A stretch of DNA of 10,265 nt from NCBI GenBank assembly GCA_030729445.1, contig JANQXJ010000013.1, positions 1 to 10,265 on the forward strand, in the 5' to 3' direction. Made by a program: the position numbers and the translations under genes. How positions within the stretch are numbered: position 1 is the stretch's first letter; every line of letters starts with the position of its first letter. The DNA comes from Limnohabitans sp. (GTDB lineage: Bacteria; Pseudomonadota; Gammaproteobacteria; Burkholderiales; Burkholderiaceae_C). Positions 1 through 6,768 of the stretch are shown here, in pieces. The notes under the pieces are model-generated. The model was not told the origin of the DNA. It ran no database searches and was given only the letters and a program-made list of their open reading frames with translations.

Positions 1-564
1 GGCGCGGCTGAGGGTCCAGCCTGTGGGGTTGTTGGGTGAGTTGACGATCAGCATCCGCGTGGCGGGGGTGATGGCGGCTTTGAGGGCGGCCATGTCCAGT
101 TGCCACTGCCCACCCATCGGGCGCAGCGACACACATTTCAAATTCGCGCCCATCACCAAAGCCTGCGCCGTGAGGTTGGGCCACACGGGTGTCACGGCGA
201 CCACTTCGTCGCCCGCATCGATCAGGGCTTGCGCGGCCAGCATCAAGGCGTTCACGCCACCCGAGGTGATGGCCAGGCGGTCCACACCTATGGCTTGTGT
301 TTGGCCGTGCAAGGCTGACATGTAGTCCGACACGGCCTGGCGCAACTCCGGCAGGCCCAAGTTGTGCGAGTAAAAGGTCTCGCCTTTTTGCATCGAATCG
401 ATGGCCGCCTGGCGCACGATGTCGGGCGTGACCTCGTCGGATTCACCAAACCAAAAGGCCAGCACATCGGGGCGGCCCATGCCTGCGTTGGCGACTTCGC
501 GGATGCGGGACTCTTCCAGGTCCATGACGGCCTGACGCATGAAAGGAGCGGTGTTTTTGTTCAT
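1..564 (-). CDS. PLP-dependent aminotransferase, class I/II (N-terminal part, cut by window edge)
   Basis: Only the first 188 codons are present; the frame runs open through the left edge. The protein should transfer an amino group between an amino acid and a 2-oxo acid using pyridoxal phosphate in the cytoplasm; the substrate cannot be told from this part. Visible motifs fit the AspB-like (COG0436) family: FYSHNLGLPELR at residues 64-75, TSGGVNALML at 100-109 (the cofactor phosphate-binding turn), PVWPN at 126-130, and NSPNNPTG at 175-182, whose Asn179 corresponds to the Asn that contacts the PLP ring oxygen in aspartate aminotransferase. Trp128 stands where many relatives have Tyr. The Schiff-base lysine and C-terminal arginine lie outside the window. 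I chose the ATG at 564 because it gives the usual short leader before the first helix; its Shine-Dalgarno is weak, and the next in-frame ATG (540) is no better. It is divergent from the small gene that follows. Confidence 0.9.
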   Translation of the reverse strand, partial: MNKNTAPFMRQAVMDLEESRIREVANAGMGRPDVLAFWFGESDEVTPDIVRQAAIDSMQKGETFYSHNLGLPELRQAVSDYMSALHGQTQAIGVDRLAITSGGVNALMLAAQALIDAGDEVVAVTPVWPNLTAQALVMGANLKCVSLRPMGGQWQLDMAALKAAITPATRMLIVNSPNNPTGWTLSRA

Positions 565-606
565 GCATCCATCGTAACGGCTGGTCAGCCCTGCCGCTGT
601 CACCCC

Positions 607-634
607 TTGCACAAGCGCTGCACTTGCCTATGAT
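607..634 (+). promoter_or_regulatory. Candidate sigma-70 promoter for the small secreted-protein gene
   Basis: The element TTGCAC (607-612) is followed after 16 bases by TATGAT (629-634). The -10 element matches the consensus at five of six positions, but the -35 matches only its TTG half. Transcription would begin near position 641, leaving a leader of about 25 bases that contains the ribosome binding site at 654-660. The spacing and placement are right, but this is pattern reading of a single site. The same 100-base gap must also serve the divergent aminotransferase gene, for which no convincing promoter was found. Confidence 0.42.
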
Positions 635-653
635 GAATGGCACAACAACAGAC

Positions 654-660
654 AGGGAGA
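654..660 (+). promoter_or_regulatory. Ribosome binding site that fixes the start of the small gene
   Basis: AGGGAGA lies five bases before the ATG at 666. It decides between this start and the in-frame ATGs at 630 and 633, which overlap the candidate -10 box and have no purine-rich stretch before them. The choice is supported independently because the protein from 666 begins directly with a normal signal peptide. Confidence 0.7.
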
Positions 661-665
661 CCGCC

Positions 666-938
666 ATGAACACAGGGCATTGGATGCGCACGCTCGCCAG
701 CGTAGGCTTGGGAATTTGCTGGCTGGCCATCGCGCCCGCGAGCCAAGCCGCAGACAACTTCACCGCGGTCACGGCCCCTGACAAACCGGTCAAGGCCAAA
801 AAAACCAAACAAGCCAAAGCGCCCAAAGCGCCCGGAAACACCAGCTCGGGCGAGAGCAAAGCCGAGCGCGACAAGCGCCTGTTGCGCGAATGCCGGGGCA
901 AAGCCAATGCTGGGGCTTGTGAGGGTTACGCCAGTTGA
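666..938 (+). CDS. Small exported Lys/Ala/Pro-rich protein of unknown function
   Basis: This 90-residue product matches no family I can name. Residues 1-28 form a Sec signal peptide: a short N-terminal part with Arg8, a hydrophobic core at about 9-23, and an Ala-Ser-Gln-Ala cleavage site, so the mature protein would begin at Ala29 in the periplasm or outside. Residues 38-56 are a low-complexity, strongly basic run of Lys, Ala and Pro, probably disordered. Residues 63-75 are charged and likely helical. The C-terminus RECRGKANAGACEGYAS holds two cysteines (Cys76, Cys85) nine residues apart that could form a disulfide after export. A cysteine in the signal core (Cys18) is not in a lipobox, so a lipoprotein is unlikely. 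The gene has its own candidate promoter and a good ribosome binding site, and it converges on recD with 56 bases between. It is real because of the signal peptide, the RBS and the ordered tail; its role is unknown. Confidence 0.75.
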   Translation: MNTGHWMRTLASVGLGICWLAIAPASQAADNFTAVTAPDKPVKAKKTKQAKAPKAPGNTSSGESKAERDKRLLRECRGKANAGACEGYAS

Positions 939-994
939 TGCCCTAGGCTATTCATGGCCCATAGGCACATTTGATAGCGGTGGCTGGCGCCCAC

Positions 995-3100
995 TCAAAC
1001 CTGTGCCCCGTCCTGTGACCACCTGTGCGCCAGGCCGCTGGCCCGCACGCTTGGACGAGCCATCGCCGCTTCGAGCAAACCCGCCTCGGCCTCCAGCAAG
1101 GTGAATTGCTCACGCGCTCGGGTGATGCCGGTGTAGACCAGCTCGCGAGACAACACTTCGGCACCACCGGGCGGCAGCACCAGCGCGGTGTGCTCAAACT
1201 CCGAGCCTTGGCTTTTGTGCACCGTCATCACAAAAGCGGTTTCGACCTGCGCCAGGCGCATCACACTCACCGAGCGCAGCGCTTCACCGTCGAGGAACCA
1301 GACCTTGAGCTTGCCTTCGTGATTGGGCAAGACCACACCCACGTCGCCGTTGAACACGCCCAGCTGCGCATCGTTGCGGGTGACCATGACGGGCCGCCCG
1401 GCAAACCATTCGCCTGTGACTTTGAGCAGTTCGGCATCGGCCAAAGCTTTTTGCACGGCGGCATTGAGCCCCTGGGTGCCCCAATCGCCCTGATGCACCG
1501 CGCACAAAATTCGAAAGCGCTCGAAGGCTTGGAGCACGCTGCGCACCCAGGCGGTGTGTGTGTCGGTTCCCTGCCCTTCTGGCCACTGTTGCATGAGGCG
1601 CAGGTAGTCGGCGTAAGACGGCTGGCCATGTGCGCCCAAGGCCAAATCGCAGACCGCTTGGGGGGAAGTGGGTTGCAGGGCAAGCAGCGCCGAAACAGAC
1701 CCAGGTGATGGCACTGCGCCCACAGCAGCGTCGAATGCGGTGCGGGCGGCAGCGGCATCGCCCCGGTTCACTGCCAAGGCCAATTGGCCGATGGCGCCTT
1801 TGAAGCGGCGACTTTGGCGCAGCATCACCGTTTGTTGAGCAAGCAAGGGCGCAGCGCCCGCAGACCGGTACTCGGCAGGCAAAGTCTGCCCGGCCACGTT
1901 CTGCACAAACTGCGCAGTGTCCGCGCTGTAGCGGCCTGCGGCGGCATCGCGGCACAGGTCGCCCAGCACCGCGCCCGCTTCCACCGAGGCCAGCTGGTCT
2001 TTGTCGCCCAACAGCACCAGCCTCGCCGTGGCGGGCAGTGCCTGCAGCAGCGCGTCCATCATTTCTAAGTGCACCATCGAAGCTTCGTCGACGATCAGCA
2101 CATCCACATCGAGCGGGTTGGCCGCGTGGTGCCTGAACTGGCGTGTGTCGGGCCGCGCACCCAGCAGCGAATGCAAGGTGCGGGCCGGGCCCATGCGGGC
2201 GATCAGGGTGTTCAAGTCCAAACCGCTGCCCTCGGGCACCTGATCTTGCAGGCTGGCCAGTGCGTGGTCGATGGATTGCTTGAGCCGCGCCGCCGCCTTG
2301 CCCGTGGGCGCGGCCAAGGCCACGCGCAGCGGGCTGTCGCCCTCGTGCAGTGCCAGCAGCAAGGCCAGCAGGCGGGCTGCCGTGTAAGTCTTGCCCGTGC
2401 CTGGCCCGCCCGTGATGACCGACAGTCGGGCACGCAGCGCCACGGCGCAGGCCACCTTTTGCCAATCGGTTTCGGCAGATGCTTGGCTACTGGGCACAAA
2501 GAAACGATCCAGCCAGCGGCATGCCGCAGCCTCGGGCACAGGCAACAGTTCGCTGGCCCGTTGCAACAGACCCTGGCCCACGCGCTGCTCATAGCCTGCA
2601 TAACGGCGCAGGTACAAGAGCGGGGCATGGGCCGTGCCGCCCAGCACCAGCGGCTGGCCTTGGTCGGGTGCATCGCTCAGACGGTAACAGGCTCGGGATG
2701 TGCTGCTTTGCAACGCCGCTTGCCAGTCAGCCAGCGTGGCGGGCAAGTGCGCCCAAAGCGCACGCAAGCCTTGCGGCCCGTCCACTGCCACGGTGGGCCA
2801 AGCCAACATCGCTACTGGCGGTGCACAGAGGTCGGCCAAGGGCAAACAGGTGTGGCCACGCCCTTCCATTTGCGCGAGCATGGCCGCCGCCACCAGCAGC
2901 GCGGGGCTGGCTTGGCCATCGAGCCGCAGCAATTGCGCTGCAAGGGCACTGTCGATGTGGCGCAGCAGGCCTTGCGCGGTCCACAGCTGCAGCCATTGCA
3001 GCGTTTGCGCGGCGCTCAGGCCTTGGGCGGGCAAGTCGCTCAGCCAATCCATTTGCGTGGTGGGAACAGACATCGTGCGCGAGTGCTTTTTGAAACTCAT
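995..3100 (-). CDS. recD: RecBCD enzyme subunit RecD, 5'-3' helicase (exodeoxyribonuclease V alpha subunit)
   Basis: RecD is the fast SF1B motor of RecBCD, moving 5'-3' along one strand of a broken DNA end. All helicase motifs are visible: Walker A GGPGTGKT at residues 231-238 (Lys237), APTGKAAARL at 264-273, Walker B VLIVDEAS at 334-341, LGDKDQLASV at 364-373, LRQSRRF at 427-433, TVHKSQGSEF at 626-635, and VYTGITRAR at 655-663 with the arginine finger region. Residues 1 to about 200 are the RecC-binding N-terminal domain, longer than in E. coli: 701 residues in total against 608, with Walker A about 60 residues later. The start at 3100 overlaps the recB stop as ATGA and has GAGGTG five bases upstream; Met10 is a possible but less supported start. 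It is the last gene of the operon, and no strong terminator follows it. Identification is firm; active ATPase function is inferred from the intact motifs. Confidence 0.97.
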   Translation of the reverse strand: MSFKKHSRTMSVPTTQMDWLSDLPAQGLSAAQTLQWLQLWTAQGLLRHIDSALAAQLLRLDGQASPALLVAAAMLAQMEGRGHTCLPLADLCAPPVAMLAWPTVAVDGPQGLRALWAHLPATLADWQAALQSSTSRACYRLSDAPDQGQPLVLGGTAHAPLLYLRRYAGYEQRVGQGLLQRASELLPVPEAAACRWLDRFFVPSSQASAETDWQKVACAVALRARLSVITGGPGTGKTYTAARLLALLLALHEGDSPLRVALAAPTGKAAARLKQSIDHALASLQDQVPEGSGLDLNTLIARMGPARTLHSLLGARPDTRQFRHHAANPLDVDVLIVDEASMVHLEMMDALLQALPATARLVLLGDKDQLASVEAGAVLGDLCRDAAAGRYSADTAQFVQNVAGQTLPAEYRSAGAAPLLAQQTVMLRQSRRFKGAIGQLALAVNRGDAAAARTAFDAAVGAVPSPGSVSALLALQPTSPQAVCDLALGAHGQPSYADYLRLMQQWPEGQGTDTHTAWVRSVLQAFERFRILCAVHQGDWGTQGLNAAVQKALADAELLKVTGEWFAGRPVMVTRNDAQLGVFNGDVGVVLPNHEGKLKVWFLDGEALRSVSVMRLAQVETAFVMTVHKSQGSEFEHTALVLPPGGAEVLSRELVYTGITRAREQFTLLEAEAGLLEAAMARPSVRASGLAHRWSQDGAQV

Positions 3101-6100
3101 GCTTTCACCTCGGCATGGAGCATGGCGTCCAAGCCGTCAAGCAATTCGATCGGCGCAGGCAAGGTGCAGCAGCCGCCCGCAGGCCCGTCGATGCCACGCA
3201 AGAACAGGTACACCGCGCCGCCCAGTTGCTGCGCCGGGTTGTAGGCCTCACCCAGTCGGGCGCGCAGCAGGCGGTGCAACGCCAGCATGTAGAGCGCGGC
3301 CTGTACCTCGTAACGGTGGTGGGCCATGGCGGCATCGAGCGCTTGCGTGGTGTAGGCCGCGTCATCGGCACCCAGGTGATTCGATTTGTAATCGAGCACC
3401 CAGTAACGCCCTTCGTGTTCGAACACCAAGTCGGCAAAGCCCATCAGCATGCCGTGCAGCTGCGCGTCGGGCAGTTGTGGGCGGCTCACGCCGGGCAACA
3501 GGTGCTGCTGGCACAGCGCGTCCACCTCGCGGGCGTGCAGACGCTCGGCGGGCAGCCAAAACTCCATCTCGGGCAGCAAGGTGCCCAGCGCGTTCAGCGG
3601 GCTACCTGGCCCACGCAGGGGTTGCGCCACCACACGGGCGAGCCACTGCACCACCACATCGGCTTGGGTGGTGTAGCCTGCGTTTTCGCAGCGCTTTTTC
3701 AGGCGCTCCGCCTTGGGGGCGTCGATCACAAAACCGTCAGCCGCCAACCACTCAAGCTGGTCGTGCAAGAAGTTGCCTGCCGTCGGGCCTTTGGCAAAGC
3801 CATGCCACGGGGCCAAAGAACCTGCAGGGGTTGCAGGCATGGGCAAGGTCTGTGCGTCTTCGGGCGGCTCGTCGTCGGCCGGGCGTGGCGTGGTCATGTG
3901 CAGGCTCATGTGCGCCAAAGGCTGCGAAGACAGGTCACGCGTCAGGCGCGAGAAGCTCGCAATGGTCCACGACTTGTCGATGCGAGCGGTGCAGACCAGC
4001 GCGTGGCGCAGTTCGGTGGTGCGGGCGGGCCGCTGCCAGACCGTGAGCGGCACATCTTCGCTCGCGGGCACCAATTGCACGGACAAGCGCTGCGCTTGCG
4101 CATCGGTTTCCAGCGCTTGCAGCTTGATCAACCAGTCGGCGGCTTCCAGTTCCTGCCCCTTGCCCAGCAAATGGCCTGCAGCACTGTTGTGGTTCACGCA
4201 GCTTTTGCCCGAACCCCGCGTGACCGGGCTCCAGCCCACCCACAGCGCATGCCGCGCACGCGTGAGCGCCACGTACCAAAGGCGCAGGTCTTCACGCAGG
4301 CGGTCGTGATCGGCCAACTTCGTGTCGTCCTTGTCAAAGTCCAAGGTCCAATGCCGCTCGCCCTTGCCGTCATCGAGTTGCAACACCGGGGTTTTGTGGG
4401 CTTCCATCATGCGGTGGCTGTGCGCAAAGGGCAGGCACACCACCGGATACTCCAGGCCTTTGCTGGCGTGGATGGTGATGACCTTGACCAGGTCTTCGTC
4501 GCTCTCCAGCCGCACGGTCTGTTCTTCGCTGTCGCCTGCGCCCCCCGCCTTGACCTCCTCGATCTGCTGGGCCAGCCAGCGGATCAGGGCCTGCTCGCCA
4601 TCGAGCTGGCTGCTGGCGGTTTGCAGCAGTTCGGCCAAGTGCAGCACATTGGTCAGGCGGCGTTCGCCATCGCTCTGGCCACGCCAGCGACCGGCCAGCT
4701 GCAACACATGCAAGGACTGGCGCAGCATGGCCAAAACGCCCTGCCCTTGCCAAACCCCGCGCAGGTCACGCATCTGCTCAGCGCGTTGGTCCAGCAGCTC
4801 ATCTTGTGTGGCCAAGTCGTACAACTCGGCCAGCGACAGGCCCACGGTGCGCGTGCCCAAAGCAGCACGCACGCGGCGCATGTCTTGCGGCTCAGCCACG
4901 CCGCGCAGCCACAGGCACAGGTCCTGGGCTTCGTCGCTGGCAAACACCGAGTCGCGGTCCGACAGGTAGACCGAGGCCACGCCCCGCACACGCAGCGCGT
5001 CGCGCACGGCAGCGGCCTCTTTGCCTGTGCGCACCAGCACGGCGATGTCTTTGGGCTGCAGCGGTTTATCGCCCTTGTCCGGATCAACAAACCGGGCCAG
5101 TGGGTCACCAAGCCAAGCCACGATCTGCTCGGCGCACAGGGCCGACAAGTGCATCAGCGCATCACGCTGGCTGCGCAGTGTGGCGTCATGCACCAAGGTC
5201 ATGGCTTTCACGCCACCGTCGCGGGTCGTGAACACTTCACTGCGGCCCTTGGCTTCAACGGGTTGGAAAGGCAGCGGGTCTTCAACGCCTTGACGGTAGC
5301 CAAAGGCATCGTCAGAGATTTGGAACCAGCGGTTCACCACATCGACCACCGCTTGGGTGGATCGGAAGTTGGTGCCCAGCACATGGTGGCGGCCAGCGGT
5401 GGCGCGGCGGGCGGCCAAGTAGCCGTGGATGTCGGCACCGCGAAAACCGTAGATCGATTGCTTGGGGTCCCCGATCAGCAGCAGCGCTGCGTCTTGCCGG
5501 TTCTCGGCTGTGCGGTAGATGCGGTCAAAAATGCGGAACTGCAGCGGCGAGGTGTCCTGAAACTCATCGATCATCGCCACCGGAAACTGCTCGCGCAGTC
5601 GCTGCGCCAGGCGCTCGCCCGACTCGGGGTCGGCCAGCGCCACATCGAGGCGTTGCAGCATGTCGGCAAAACCGAACAGCCCGCTGCGCCGCTTGAGCTC
5701 GGCCATGCGCTGCAGCACATGCGTGCGGGCGTGCAGGCGGGCGGCTTGTGCGGGGTCGGGCAAGGCCGACAAAGCGGCTTGCAGATCGGCGAAGGCCTGA
5801 GACTCAGGCGGCAGCTCAACGGCATCACCTTCTTTGCGACTCTCCAGCAGGCCATGGGGTGTCAGACGATCCCAGCCTGTACCCATTGCATCTTTCAATG
5901 CCTTCGCATCCCCACTGCTTTGCGACCAGCCTTTGAGTGCATCCATCCACTTCTTGGAGCGCCCCACCTGCAGAATTGAACCATTCCATCCATGCTTCTT
6001 GACGGCCAGCTGCCCCTCAATCCAGCCCAGCAAGTTGTCGGCTTTTTCCACCCAACCCTGCTTGAGCGCCGCCAGTTGCGCACCGCGCTCGGCCATCGCC

Positions 6101-6768
6101 TCACCAAAAACATGTGCCAGCGTGCCAGGCGCGGCTTCGGCCAGCGGCACCGCCATCAGGGAACGCATGTCCTTGTCGAGCGCGGGCACGTCCCGCCAGA
6201 CGCGCTGCACCTGCGCCACCAGCGGGGTGGCCATGGGGTAGAGCTGCTGACGCCAGTAGTCCTGAACGGCTTCGAGGCGCAGCGCGGCTTCGTCGCCAAC
6301 CAGGTTTTCTTCAAACAGGCTGCCGCTGTCAAAGGCGTGCTCGCGCAGCATGCGCTGGCACCAAGCGTCGATGGTGTAAACGGCTGCGTCGTCCATGGCC
6401 TGCGCGGCCAGCGCCAGCCGATACGCCGCTTGTTCGCGGGGCTCACCTTCGGGGTATTCGCCCTTGAGTTGATTCAGGAAGGCGTCGTCCGTTGGGGCGA
6501 TGCCCCGGAACACCTGCGCCGCCTCGGTCAAGCGGGCGCGGATGCGGTCTGACAGCTCACGCGTGGCGGCGCGGGTGAAGGTCATCACCAGCACGTCTTG
6601 CGGCAGCATGGGGCGCACAGGTGCGGTGCCCATATCGCCATGACCCAGCACCAAGCGCACATACAGCGCGGCAATCGTCCAGGTCTTGCCCGTGCCTGCG
6701 CTGGCCTCGATCAGGTGGCTGCCACGCAGCGGAAAACTGTGGGCATTCAGGGCGTGTGCGGTGCTCAT
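3097..6768 (-). CDS. recB: RecBCD enzyme subunit RecB, 3'-5' helicase and nuclease (exodeoxyribonuclease V beta subunit)
   Basis: RecB (1223 residues; E. coli 1180) unwinds DNA 3'-5', degrades both strands and after Chi loads RecA for repair by recombination. The SF1A helicase motifs are in order: Walker A EASAGTGKT at 21-29 (Lys28), TFTRAAT at 63-69, Walker B IDEFQDT at 400-406, LIGDPKQSIYGFRGAD at 431-446, TNFRS at 466-470, VITIHASKGLEYPVV at 763-777, and LWYVALTRAR at 830-839. A linker (about 900-990) leads to the RecB-type nuclease domain, where His1002, Asp1113, Asp1126 and Lys1128 (in LDYKSN) match the E. coli metal ligands and catalytic lysine His956, Asp1067, Asp1080 and Lys1082; Gln1156-x3-Tyr1160 completes the family motif. 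Asp134 sits in TIDAWCQRM where E. coli has TIHGFCQRM. The start is set by an ATGA overlap with recC and by GAGGGAG seven bases upstream. The protein is complete and should be active. Confidence 0.98.
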   Translation of the reverse strand: MSTAHALNAHSFPLRGSHLIEASAGTGKTWTIAALYVRLVLGHGDMGTAPVRPMLPQDVLVMTFTRAATRELSDRIRARLTEAAQVFRGIAPTDDAFLNQLKGEYPEGEPREQAAYRLALAAQAMDDAAVYTIDAWCQRMLREHAFDSGSLFEENLVGDEAALRLEAVQDYWRQQLYPMATPLVAQVQRVWRDVPALDKDMRSLMAVPLAEAAPGTLAHVFGEAMAERGAQLAALKQGWVEKADNLLGWIEGQLAVKKHGWNGSILQVGRSKKWMDALKGWSQSSGDAKALKDAMGTGWDRLTPHGLLESRKEGDAVELPPESQAFADLQAALSALPDPAQAARLHARTHVLQRMAELKRRSGLFGFADMLQRLDVALADPESGERLAQRLREQFPVAMIDEFQDTSPLQFRIFDRIYRTAENRQDAALLLIGDPKQSIYGFRGADIHGYLAARRATAGRHHVLGTNFRSTQAVVDVVNRWFQISDDAFGYRQGVEDPLPFQPVEAKGRSEVFTTRDGGVKAMTLVHDATLRSQRDALMHLSALCAEQIVAWLGDPLARFVDPDKGDKPLQPKDIAVLVRTGKEAAAVRDALRVRGVASVYLSDRDSVFASDEAQDLCLWLRGVAEPQDMRRVRAALGTRTVGLSLAELYDLATQDELLDQRAEQMRDLRGVWQGQGVLAMLRQSLHVLQLAGRWRGQSDGERRLTNVLHLAELLQTASSQLDGEQALIRWLAQQIEEVKAGGAGDSEEQTVRLESDEDLVKVITIHASKGLEYPVVCLPFAHSHRMMEAHKTPVLQLDDGKGERHWTLDFDKDDTKLADHDRLREDLRLWYVALTRARHALWVGWSPVTRGSGKSCVNHNSAAGHLLGKGQELEAADWLIKLQALETDAQAQRLSVQLVPASEDVPLTVWQRPARTTELRHALVCTARIDKSWTIASFSRLTRDLSSQPLAHMSLHMTTPRPADDEPPEDAQTLPMPATPAGSLAPWHGFAKGPTAGNFLHDQLEWLAADGFVIDAPKAERLKKRCENAGYTTQADVVVQWLARVVAQPLRGPGSPLNALGTLLPEMEFWLPAERLHAREVDALCQQHLLPGVSRPQLPDAQLHGMLMGFADLVFEHEGRYWVLDYKSNHLGADDAAYTTQALDAAMAHHRYEVQAALYMLALHRLLRARLGEAYNPAQQLGGAVYLFLRGIDGPAGGCCTLPAPIELLDGLDAMLHAEVKA
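3106..3111 (-). promoter_or_regulatory. recD ribosome binding site inside the end of recB
   Basis: On the minus strand GAGGTG lies five bases before the recD ATG, within the last codons of recB. Together with the ATGA overlap at 3097-3100 it supports the start at 3100 and suggests that ribosomes finishing recB reinitiate on recD. Confidence 0.7.

Noticed and set aside
565..606. Minus-strand promoter for the aminotransferase gene (TACGAT near the start codon)
   Set aside because: No acceptable -35 element sits at the right distance, and transcription would begin almost on the start codon. The true promoter is unresolved.
939..967. Imperfect hairpin (TGCC...GGCA) between the convergent ends of the small gene and recD, a possible bidirectional terminator
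   Set aside because: The stem has only four continuous pairs plus two more after a bulge, and only a three-T run follows it. It is too weak to call a terminator from sequence alone.
2890..2897. E. coli Chi octamer GCTGGTGG on the minus strand, with a second copy at 6216-6223
   Set aside because: Two copies in about 10 kb of GC-rich DNA is close to what chance gives for a six-G/C octamer on two strands, and the Chi sequence of this lineage is unknown. Both fall inside coding sequence.
3115..5979. A 954-codon open frame on the plus strand, antisense to recB
   Set aside because: It lies wholly opposite recB, whose motifs are complete. Long antisense open frames are expected where GC-rich codons remove stops, and the translation has no recognisable domain, no signal and an unbalanced His/Gln/Arg composition. 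The same holds for long antisense frames at 2069-3244, 2700-4046 and 7167-8612.
5870..6010. Locally more AT-rich stretch inside recB
   Set aside because: It falls in a variable, Lys- and Trp-rich segment (about residues 253-300) between helicase motifs. The frame is unbroken and there are no repeats or boundaries, so relaxed sequence constraint explains it better than an insertion.
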